From: Dechloromonas sp. UBA6271
Lineage (GTDB): Bacteria; Pseudomonadota; Gammaproteobacteria; Burkholderiales; Rhodocyclaceae
DNA: 64,000 nucleotides
Reading direction: 5' to 3'
Assembly: GCA_002440665.1 (NCBI GenBank)
Contig: DJUX01000039.1
Span: forward strand, 30,702 to 94,701
Under the pieces are notes generated by a model. The model was not told where the DNA came from. It ran no database searches and saw nothing but the letters and a program-made list of their open reading frames with translations. This document shows, one piece after another, positions 19,568 to 27,000 of this stretch. Made by a program: the position numbers and the translations under genes. How positions within the stretch are numbered: the stretch's first letter is position 1; each line of letters begins with the position of its first letter.

Positions 19568-21226
19568 TCAGCGTTCCTTGCCGCCCATCACCCCCCACAG
19601 GGCGCGGAATTTTCCGGTAAAGCCCAGGCGTTCGTCGGACAGGGCTTCGAGGAAGTCCGACAGGCGCTTCGAGCGGGCGACGGCAAAGAGCACCAGGCCG
19701 ACGAAGAAGCTGGTCGCGACCAGTCCATGCAGCAGCCGCTCGCCGGCCGGCCCCTCGCCTAAAACGATGATGTTCATGCCGAAATAGCCGGTGGTCACGG
19801 TGGCGATCAGGCCGAGAATGGTGATCACGGTCAGCCGGACGACGGTGTTCGATTGCCGGCGCTGGGAGTCGCTGTCGAGGTAATGGCTCATCTCGCGGAT
19901 TTCGTCGCGCACGTCGTCGTACATCGCGTCGTTGTGCAGGTGGTTCGAGCACATCCGGTACATGCTCTGCACGTGTGGCCGCTCAGATAGTTCGTGGAAC
20001 CAGTAGCGGTGCGTGAAGCGCAGGAAGGTCTCGAAATTGGCGCGGATGCGGCGCTTGAAGCGGCGCACAGACATGTCGTTGCGGATGTCGAGATCGTTCA
20101 CGGCATCGACCAGCACTTCCGAAAACGCAAGCAACGCGGCGCGATGCAGGTGGGCGATCAGGAAGACGACGAAATACTGGTGACGGAACTGGGCCAGCAC
20201 GCCGCGCTCGCTATCGACGAAAAACGGGAAGGCCGCATCGCCGACGACGGTGAAGGTGTTGCCGGTGCACATGAAGCGCGTGTTCGGCCCGGCCGCGCTG
20301 TCCGTCCAGAAACGGTCCTGGCAGAAGCGTTTTTCAAATTCGATGACGCCCGGCTCATTGACCGGCAGGGTTTCGTTCGGGTGCAGCGTGCTGGCGAAGC
20401 CGATGCGCACCCACTCCTCGCGGCTCAGGGTGCGCGGATCGTCCACGGCCAGGAAGGCCATGACCGGCATGCGCTGGTATTCGATGAGCCGGTAACGCAG
20501 GTCGCCGGCTTCGTCGGAATGCGACAGCATCATCGGCCGCAGCAGGCTGGCCCAATGCTCGGAAACGCAGGGGCTGCGGTGCTCGCAGACGTAGCCCAGG
20601 TATTTCTCGCGCTTCTCGGCGTCGGAACGGGCGACGACCTGGCCATCGACGCCGATCCACTCGGCCAGATAGACGTTGTGCAGCCCCTCGCCGCCCTCCT
20701 CCCAGCCCGACGGATAGGCGCGGCCGAAACGGAAAAGGATGTCGCGCATGGTGTCGAGCGGCAGGGTGTTGGCGCGCACCTCGGGGTTGAGCAGCACGAC
20801 GTCGAGATCGTGGAAGAAATAGAGGTCGAGATGGACGATGTCCAGTTCAACCGGTCCTTGCCCCTTGCGTAGCGTCAGGCGTAGCCGAGCGATGTCCTTG
20901 CGCCGGAAGACATGCATCGGCGAACCGCCCGGCGGGTCGTCCGCCGCCGAATGGCGCGAACGTCCCTCGCCGTAGAGAAAACGCTGGACGTAGGGCAGGA
21001 AGGAGACGAATTCCCGGTAATGGCGCTCCTTGAACTGGCTGGCGTCCTCCATGAACTCGTCGTCGATCCGCCGCCACGGATGCGTCTCGGTGCAGGACTC
21101 GAAAACCTCCCAGTGCCGTCCCTCGACGCCGTCGACGGCCAATGCTTCGAGTTGCAGCGGCCAGACCAGGCTGGCGTGGAACAAGCGAACGCGGTCATCG
21201 TCGTGAGGGCTGGGTTGCACGGACAC
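19568..21226 (-). CDS. CorA-like divalent cation transporter
   Basis: A 552-residue protein with two C-terminal helices. The first ends in GYFGMNI (about residues 493-499), the GMN selectivity motif of CorA channels, and a second helix follows (LVATSFFVGLVLFAVA). The N-terminal cytoplasmic part is about 470 residues, much longer than in classical CorA (about 320 total), and I cannot assign its extra portion. Likely substrate is magnesium or another divalent ion. GTG start. It is divergent from the Yip1-family gene across a 205-bp gap with no other gene. Confidence 0.8.
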   Translation of the reverse strand: MSVQPSPHDDDRVRLFHASLVWPLQLEALAVDGVEGRHWEVFESCTETHPWRRIDDEFMEDASQFKERHYREFVSFLPYVQRFLYGEGRSRHSAADDPPGGSPMHVFRRKDIARLRLTLRKGQGPVELDIVHLDLYFFHDLDVVLLNPEVRANTLPLDTMRDILFRFGRAYPSGWEEGGEGLHNVYLAEWIGVDGQVVARSDAEKREKYLGYVCEHRSPCVSEHWASLLRPMMLSHSDEAGDLRYRLIEYQRMPVMAFLAVDDPRTLSREEWVRIGFASTLHPNETLPVNEPGVIEFEKRFCQDRFWTDSAAGPNTRFMCTGNTFTVVGDAAFPFFVDSERGVLAQFRHQYFVVFLIAHLHRAALLAFSEVLVDAVNDLDIRNDMSVRRFKRRIRANFETFLRFTHRYWFHELSERPHVQSMYRMCSNHLHNDAMYDDVRDEIREMSHYLDSDSQRRQSNTVVRLTVITILGLIATVTTGYFGMNIIVLGEGPAGERLLHGLVATSFFVGLVLFAVARSKRLSDFLEALSDERLGFTGKFRALWGVMGGKER

Positions 21227-21431
21227 CGGGTTTTCCTATGCTGATCTGGACTTGGCCACATTCTAGTGCCATGTCGGCTCCGGGTTCATGCTGATTCGCT
21301 ATCGTTCAGGCTGATCTGAACACAAGGTTCCCGGAACTCGCATGACGAGGGCTGTCGAACGCAATGTGACCTGCCATTGCCGTCATTGCAACATGGCACC
21401 CGGCGTTTCGGGTGGGTAAAGGAGGTCGATC

Positions 21432-22039
21432 ATGTTGATGTCCCACATTCCCGCAATGCTCGTTTCCGAAAAGACCGGCTGGGAAGAAATCGATCGTTCG
21501 CGTTTCTCGTCCCGCTGGTTCTTCAAGTGCCTGGTGCTGCCCATGTCGCTGTTGCCGCCGGTGCTTTATGCCTTTGCCGAGTTGGTTCACCCGGGTGCCG
21601 TTTTCCCGTTGTCGGTGCCGGCCCTGACGCCGATGCAGCTGATCGTCTCGGGTATCGTCTTCTATGTCGCCCAGTTGCTGATGCTCGGCTACATGGCCAT
21701 GCTCATCCAGCGCATGTCGCTGGTCCGCGACCATGATCCGGGTTATGACAGTGCCTACGCGCTGGCTGCCATCGCCCCGGTGCCACTGTGGCTCGCTTCG
21801 CTGTCGCTGCTGGTTCCCAGCCTCACCTTCGTTGTCGCCATCGGGGCAGCGGCCTGGGTGGCGTCGATTCTGCTGATCCGGCACGGGTCCGCCCCTTGCT
21901 CCACATCGGCGACGAAAAGACTGTTCACTACGTTGCCAACGTGGTGACTGGTGCTGGCATTCTCGCCCGGGTCGGCCTGCTGGTGGTCAGTGCGATGGTT
22001 CTCAGCATCCTGCTGGGGTTCTGGTCGGCAATGTTGTAA
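21432..22039 (+). pseudogene. Yip1/DUF1282-family membrane protein, frameshifted
   Basis: A strong ribosome binding site (AAAGGAGGTC) precedes an ATG opening a multi-helix protein (SRWFFKCLVLPMSLLPPVLYA, then three more hydrophobic segments). After ...ASILLIRHG the frame runs into 17 unrelated residues and stops at 21,947. The next frame continues smoothly from 21,888 as VRPLLHIGDEKTVHYVANVV and a last helix LVVSAMVLSILLGFW to 22,039. One extra G in the run at 21,885-21,887 restores a 202-residue protein, the normal family length. This is either a true single-base deletion or a sequence error. Confidence 0.75.
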
Positions 22040-22322
22040 AACGCTGGGTTGCGCCGCCGCCCGCGTGCGCCTTGCCTTGCGCCTGCATCAGTCTGACATT
22101 CAGTACCAGATTCTCCAGCACCAGCTTGGCGGTCACCGCCAGCAACATCGTCTGGCGGTTTTCTTCGCCGAGTTGCGCGGACTGTTCGGCGATATCGCAG
22201 ATATGGCTACATACCAGCAGACGTAGTTCGTCTTCGTCGTAGGGCAGATCACCGTAGTCGATCGGGTCTTCGACTTCGATTTCGCGGATCAGATCGGCAA
22301 GACCAGTACTGGTGATATTCAT
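22002..22322 (-). CDS. conserved hypothetical protein (106 aa)
   Basis: A 106-residue acidic, soluble protein (ITSTGLADLIREIEVEDP at the start, then a helical region LLAVTAKLVLENLVLNVRLM). No family recognised. Its 3' end overlaps the end of the frameshifted Yip1-family gene by 38 bp on the opposite strand, so the C-terminal ten residues may not be conserved. Upstream to 22,545 lie about 220 bp without another gene, presumably holding the promoters of this gene and ppdK. Confidence 0.6.
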   Translation of the reverse strand: MNITSTGLADLIREIEVEDPIDYGDLPYDEDELRLLVCSHICDIAEQSAQLGEENRQTMLLAVTAKLVLENLVLNVRLMQAQGKAHAGGGATQRFTTLPTRTPAGC

Positions 22323-22545
22323 GACACCTCTTTCGGATATTTTCCGGGTTCATCGGCTAGGGCCGCGATTTTGCCGAAAAGATCGCGTACCTCGCCATCC
22401 GCAAGACCATCACCATTGCAGCGCAGCCCACCCGAAAAATGAGTGCCGGAAAAAAAGCGTTCCCGCAGGCGGCATTTGAAGTTCAGAATATACAAATAGC
22501 CGCAGCATGCGATTGCGGTCGTTAAAAAGTGGGAGGAGCGAGCAT

Positions 22546-25317
22546 ATGGATAACAAGTGGGTCTACGCCTTCGCCGAGGGCGACGGCAAGAACAAGAAGC
22601 TGCTCGGCGGCAAGGGCGCCAATTTGTGCGAGATGACGCGCATCGGCCTTAACGTGCCGCCCGGCTTCGTCATCACTACCGAAGCCTGTCTCGCTTGCCT
22701 GGCGACGCCCGAGCGCAGTCTGCCGGACGGCGTCATGGCTCAGGTGCGGGACAACATGGCGGCGCTCGAAGCGGCCACCGGCTGCACTTTCGGCGGGCGC
22801 GACAAGCCGCTGCTGGTATCGGTGCGTTCCGGCTCGGCGATGTCGATGCCGGGCATGATGGACACCATCCTCAACCTCGGCCTCAATGCCGAAACGCTGC
22901 ACGGGCTGATCGCCCAGACCGGCAACCCGCGTTTCGCCTACGACGCCTACCGGCGCTTCATCCAGCTCTTCGGCAAGGTGGCGCTGGGCGTGCCGGACGA
23001 GGCCTTCGACGCCGAGTTCGAGGCGGCCAGGCAGCAGGCCGGGGTCAAGCACGACATCGGGCTGTCGGCAGCCGATCTCGCCGGCATCGCCGAGCGCTTT
23101 CTGGCCGTGGTGCACGAAGCCACTGGCAAGCCTTTCCCGGTCGACCCGCACGAACAGCTCGAAATCGCCATCAAGGCGGTGTTCAACTCGTGGCTGGGCA
23201 AGCGCGCCGTCGATTACCGCCGCGAATTCAACATCACGCCGGAGATGGCCAACGGCACGGCGGTCAACGTGGTGACCATGGTCTTCGGCAACATGGGCGA
23301 CGACTCGGCCACCGGCGTCGGCTTCACGCGCGACCCGGGCACCGGCGAGAACGTCATGTTCGGCGAATACCTGGTCAACGCCCAGGGCGAGGATGTCGTC
23401 GCCGGCATCCGCACGCCGAAGCCGGTCGCCGAGATGGCCAGGGAGATGCCCGACCTCCACCGCCAGCTGGTCGAACTGCGCGATCGTCTCGAAGGCCACT
23501 ACCGCGAGGTGCAGGACTACGAATACACCATCGAGCGCGGCACCCTCTATTGCCTGCAGACGCGCAACGGCAAGATGAACGCGGCGGCGCTGGTCAGGAG
23601 TTCGGTGGACATGGTGCGCGAAGGGCTGATCGACAAGCGGGCCGCCCTGCTGCGCATCCAGCCCGAGGTGCTGGAGCAGCTGCTGTTCCCGCGCCTCGAC
23701 CCGAAGGCCAAGGCACGGCCGCTGGCGCGCGGGCTGCCCGCCTCGCCCGGGGCGGCGTCGGGCATTGCCGTGTTCGACGCCGACCGTGCCGAGGCGCTCG
23801 GCCGCAGCGGGGAAAAGGTCATTTTGGTGCGCGAGGAAACCCGGCCCGAGGACATCCACGGTTTCTTCGCCAGCCAGGGCATCCTGACCAGCCGCGGCGG
23901 CAAGACCTCGCACGCGGCGGTCGTCGCACGCGGCATGGGCAAGCCCTGCGTCGCCGGCGCCGAAGGAATTCACGTGGACGTGCAGGCGCGGCGCGCCATC
24001 GTCGGCGACCAGAGTTTCGGCGAAGGGACGCTGATTACGGTCGACGGCACGACGGGCGACGTTTTCATCGGCGCCGTGCCGATGATCGAGGCGACGTTTT
24101 CCGACGAACTGGCGACCCTGCTCGGCTGGGCCGACGCGTTGGCCCGCCTGCAGGTGCTGGCCAACGCCGATACGCCGCACGACGCCGAGCGCGCCGTCCG
24201 CTTCGGCGCCATGGGCATCGGCCTGTGCCGCACCGAGCGCATGTTCAACGCCGTCGAGCGCTTGCCCATCGTCGTCGAGATGATCGTCGCCGAGACGCCG
24301 GCCGACCGTCAGCGCGCGCTCGACAAGCTGCTGCCGATCCAGCGCGAGGATTTCGCGGGTATCTTCCGCGCCATGGCGCCGCGTCCGGTGACCATTCGCC
24401 TGCTCGACCCGCCGATGCACGAGTTCCTGCCCGGCGAACGGCAGCTGGTCGAGGAGCTGGAGCGCCTGCGCCACCTGCGTGAGACGGTGAATGGCCTGCA
24501 GGTGCTGCACGACTCGGTCGATTTTCTCTACCGGGTGCGCGAGGTGCATCCGCACGTGGACCTGCCGGCCGACCCGGTGCTGGTCGACGAGGTGATCGCC
24601 AAGAAGGAAGCGATGCTGAAGAAGGTGCGTGCGCTGTTCGAGGTCAATCCCATGCTCGGCCATCGCGGCGTGCGTCTCGGGCTGACCTCGCCGGAAATCT
24701 ATCGCATGCAGATCCGCGCCATCCTCGAAGCCGCCGCCGATTGCCGCCGCGAAGGGCTGGCAGTGCATCCGGAAATCATGGTCCCGCAGGTGTGCACCGC
24801 GCAGGAGTTGAAGACGGTGAAGGGCTGGGTCGACGAGATTCGTGCCGAAGTCGAGAAGGACTGCGGATTCACGCTCGATGTCAGCTATGGCTCGATGCTT
24901 GAAGTAGTGCGTGCTTGCCTGCGCGCCGATGCCCTGGCCGAGGATGCCGAGTTCTTCTCGTTCGGTACCAACGACCTGACGCAGGCGACCTTCTCGTTCT
25001 CGCGCGAGGATGCCGAGAACAAGTTCCTGCCTGCCTACACGCAGGGCCGCATCCTGCAGCACAACCCGTTCGAGGTGCTCGACGTCAAGGGCGTCGGCCA
25101 GCTGATGGAACTGGCGGTGGCCGGCGGCCGCAAGACGCGGCCGGGGATGAAGGTCGGCATCTGCGGCGAGCATGGCGGCCATCCGGCATCGATCGCCTTC
25201 TGCCATCACGCGGGCCTGAGTTACGTGTCTTGCTCCGGTCCGCGCGTGCCGATCGCCCGGCTGGCGGCTGCGCATGCCGCGCTGAACGAGTTACCGGGGC
25301 ACAGCACCAGTCTCTAG
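22546..25317 (+). CDS. ppdK: pyruvate, phosphate dikinase
   Basis: A 923-residue enzyme interconverting pyruvate + ATP + Pi with phosphoenolpyruvate + AMP + PPi. The N-terminal ATP-grasp domain begins LLGGKGANLCEMTRIGLNVP and includes SGSAMSMPGMMDTILNLG. The central phosphohistidine domain has GGKTSHAAVVARGMGKPCVAG (His of TSH). The C-terminal PEP/pyruvate barrel ends with GICGEHGGHP. The ATG at 22,546 follows GGGAGGAGCG and gives the canonical start; an earlier in-frame ATG adds 13 non-conserved residues. Its TAG overlaps the stop of the convergent SDR gene. Confidence 0.95.
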   Translation: MDNKWVYAFAEGDGKNKKLLGGKGANLCEMTRIGLNVPPGFVITTEACLACLATPERSLPDGVMAQVRDNMAALEAATGCTFGGRDKPLLVSVRSGSAMSMPGMMDTILNLGLNAETLHGLIAQTGNPRFAYDAYRRFIQLFGKVALGVPDEAFDAEFEAARQQAGVKHDIGLSAADLAGIAERFLAVVHEATGKPFPVDPHEQLEIAIKAVFNSWLGKRAVDYRREFNITPEMANGTAVNVVTMVFGNMGDDSATGVGFTRDPGTGENVMFGEYLVNAQGEDVVAGIRTPKPVAEMAREMPDLHRQLVELRDRLEGHYREVQDYEYTIERGTLYCLQTRNGKMNAAALVRSSVDMVREGLIDKRAALLRIQPEVLEQLLFPRLDPKAKARPLARGLPASPGAASGIAVFDADRAEALGRSGEKVILVREETRPEDIHGFFASQGILTSRGGKTSHAAVVARGMGKPCVAGAEGIHVDVQARRAIVGDQSFGEGTLITVDGTTGDVFIGAVPMIEATFSDELATLLGWADALARLQVLANADTPHDAERAVRFGAMGIGLCRTERMFNAVERLPIVVEMIVAETPADRQRALDKLLPIQREDFAGIFRAMAPRPVTIRLLDPPMHEFLPGERQLVEELERLRHLRETVNGLQVLHDSVDFLYRVREVHPHVDLPADPVLVDEVIAKKEAMLKKVRALFEVNPMLGHRGVRLGLTSPEIYRMQIRAILEAAADCRREGLAVHPEIMVPQVCTAQELKTVKGWVDEIRAEVEKDCGFTLDVSYGSMLEVVRACLRADALAEDAEFFSFGTNDLTQATFSFSREDAENKFLPAYTQGRILQHNPFEVLDVKGVGQLMELAVAGGRKTRPGMKVGICGEHGGHPASIAFCHHAGLSYVSCSGPRVPIARLAAAHAALNELPGHSTSL

Positions 25318-25997
25318 CGCGAGACCCAGCCGCCGCAGACGGGGAAAACCTGGCCGACGAAGCAGTCGGCCGCGGCGCTGCACAGATAGGCGGAGAATTC
25401 CGCATCCTCGCGGGCGCCGACCAGACGTCCGAGCGGAACCTCGCGTTGCAGACGTTCCTGGAAGCGGGGATTGGCCTGGACCTCGGGCGGGAAGTAGGTC
25501 GGGTTGTCGACGAAATTCTGGGCGATGGCGTTGACCTGAACATTGTGCGGCGCCATTTCGACGCCGATCGCCTGCACATAGGCCAGCTGGGCACCGCGTG
25601 CCGCGCTGTAGGTTGAGGCGCGCTTCATGCCGCGCAGCGCGGAAGCGCTGCCCATTACCAGGATCTTGCCCGAGCGGCGGGCTATCATCTGCGGCAGGAC
25701 GGCGCGGACCAGCCGAGGCAAGGGATCGACCAAGGTAGCGAAGACCTGCGTCCATTCGGCATCGGCTACATCGATGGCCGGCGTGCTGGGTGCCGCAAGC
25801 GCCAGGTTGGCGACCAAGATATCGACGATGCCGGCAGATTCGACCAGTGCAGCGGGTGCTTCGGGGGCGAGCAAGGGGCTGCTGTCGGCGATCACGGTGG
25901 CCCCATGCTCGGCGAACACCGCGCAGAGGATCGGCCCCATGAAGGCATCGGCGTGGGTGATCAGTACGCGCTTGCCGGCGAGATTCTGGCTGGTCAT
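25314..25997 (-). CDS. SDR-fold protein with halohydrin dehalogenase signature
   Basis: A 227-residue Rossmann protein. The usual TGxxxGxG dinucleotide motif is replaced by T14-x4-F19-x-G21 (THADAFMG). The catalytic residues are S117-x12-Y130-x3-R134 (Arg instead of the usual Lys). Both patterns match the published fingerprints of halohydrin dehalogenases, which bind halide where SDRs bind NAD(P). The segment NAIAQNFVDNPTYFPPE also resembles their halide loop, and the GQVFPVCGGW ending fits. The probable reaction is reversible epoxide formation from vicinal haloalcohols, or epoxide opening by anions. An ordinary SDR misfit is possible. Convergent with ppdK: the two TAG stops overlap in CTAG. 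Confidence 0.75.
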   Translation of the reverse strand: MTSQNLAGKRVLITHADAFMGPILCAVFAEHGATVIADSSPLLAPEAPAALVESAGIVDILVANLALAAPSTPAIDVADAEWTQVFATLVDPLPRLVRAVLPQMIARRSGKILVMGSASALRGMKRASTYSAARGAQLAYVQAIGVEMAPHNVQVNAIAQNFVDNPTYFPPEVQANPRFQERLQREVPLGRLVGAREDAEFSAYLCSAAADCFVGQVFPVCGGWVSR

Positions 25998-26077
25998 GGT
26001 GGCTCCTCGTCATCGGCGGTCGGTGAGGAAACAGCGTAGCGTAGCGCTGCCGGTTTGGCGATATCGCTCCCGAAAAT

Positions 26078-26115
26078 GAAGAAGTCCCCCATTCGGGAGG
26101 CTTCTTCGTTTTTGG
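26078..26115 (+). terminator. hairpin with T-run, between SDR start and cysN remnant
   Basis: GAAGAAGTCCCCC (26,078-26,090) pairs imperfectly with GGGAGGCTTCTTC (26,095-26,107) around a 4-base loop and is followed by GTTTTT. On the minus strand it would lie just downstream of the former cysN stop, so it is probably the old cysN terminator. Confidence 0.5.
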
Positions 26116-26145
26116 CCTTTTTTGGCCGTCGACCGCAACAGGCGC

Positions 26146-26297
26146 TTACAGGATCATGCCGGCGCCGACTGTATTGTTGTTGCTCTCGTCGATGATGATG
26201 AAAGAGCCGGTGCCCCGGTTTCCCAGATAGGGATCGGCCGAACAGTGGCTGGGAAGTTTGAAGGTGACCTGGGCGATATCGTTTATTCCGCGTATTG
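26146..26297 (-). pseudogene. cysN: 3' fragment of sulfate adenylyltransferase subunit 1
   Basis: On the minus strand a 50-codon stretch reads ...INDIAQVTFKLPSH... then GTGSFIIIDESNNNTVGAGM and ends IL-stop. This is the conserved C-terminus of CysN, the GTPase subunit of ATP sulfurylase. The match breaks off near 26,297; further upstream the frame is unrelated, and the GTPase domain is missing. The 5' part has therefore been removed by a deletion or rearrangement whose breakpoint is at about 26,300. Confidence 0.75.
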
Positions 26298-26858
26298 GGC
26301 GGGCCTGCAAGCCTGTCTGGTATCCTCGGAGGACCCGAAGGGTGTCTTGTTATATACGGCGGTTTCAAGTCCGAAGTGCAACGAGTTGATGATAGTGTTC
26401 AAAGAAGTCGAACGATTTTGGCATAGACAGTTCAGCGGGGCATGGAAAGTTGAGGCTCTTGCGCGGCCGAGTATTGAGTTGCCAAGCCACGGCGTCGAGC
26501 TCTGCTTGAGAGAAGCCGGAGAGATTAGAGCCCTTGGGGAAATACTGGCGGAGTAAACCCGAGTTCTACGCCGATTGCAGCCCGTTAGAGCGCGAACTGA
26601 TCGTCAGAATTGCCGCCCGCTTGGAGTACGAACGCGAATTAGGCGCCTGATTGTCGGGTAAATTGTGACCAGAAAAACCAAGGAGAAATACCGCCAAAGC
26701 GCCGTAGCACGGCATCTGAGGCACAAGGTTCTGTCACCCTGCTGTCACCCTAGACCCCCAAAAATCCAAGGTAGGGGAGCAATCACGGGACGTTTTTCCT
26801 AGTGGCAAAAAACCCGCAAAGCCTTGCGCCGTGCGGGTTTCAGGTACATGCTAGTGGT
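26298..26858. other. scar DNA between cysN breakpoint and the integrated element
   Basis: About 560 bp with no convincing gene. A minus-strand-type integrase site AATACCGCC occurs at 26,687-26,695, matching the repeats inside the neighbouring element. A short plus-strand frame ending at 26,650 (GKYWRSKPEFYADCSPLERE) looks protein-like but has no start. The displaced tRNA terminator is at its right end. I read it as the decayed remainder of an earlier insertion at the same tRNA. Confidence 0.45.
26807..26840 (-). terminator. displaced original terminator of tRNA-Val
   Basis: On the minus strand the 9-bp stem AAACCCGCA/TGCGGGTTT (26,832-26,840 with 26,810-26,818) is followed by a T-run (26,807-26,812). 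It lies just outside the left att copy, where the tRNA-Val terminator would be if the 11-kb element were removed. Confidence 0.65.
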
Positions 26859-26876
26859 GGTGCTGAGGGGCTCGAA
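26859..26876. repeat. left att site (18-bp direct repeat)
   Basis: GGTGCTGAGGGGCTCGAA, identical to 37,815-37,832 inside tRNA-Val. The identity stops at both ends (T versus G before, T versus C after). Confidence 0.85.
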
Positions 26877-26929
26877 ATAATCGATGAATCGATTGCAGCA
26901 CAACGGATAACGAGTTTTGTTGGTTGATG

Positions 26930-26950
26930 TATACCGCCTTAAATACCGCC
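26930..26950 (+). promoter_or_regulatory. left-end integrase arm-type repeats
   Basis: TATACCGCC (26,930-26,938) and AATACCGCC (26,942-26,950) lie about 55-75 bp inside the left att. The same 9-mer is reiterated near the right end (37,636-37,708), which is the layout expected for arm-type binding sites of a tyrosine recombinase. Confidence 0.55.
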
Positions 26951-27000
26951 AATCAATAGGTGTTGCCATATTGCAACACTGCATTTTGCAAACCCATGAA

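Noticed and set aside
22522..25275. 917-codon minus-strand frame opposite ppdK
   Set aside because: Same explanation: it mirrors the whole ppdK gene and reads as a His/Arg/Asp-rich sequence without domain features. The similar plus-strand frame opposite dapD-pilU (52,115-54,211) was rejected for the same reason.
26122..26556. 144-codon plus-strand frame across the cysN remnant
   Set aside because: Its first third is antisense to the cysN fragment and the rest crosses the breakpoint; no ribosome binding site or family resemblance.
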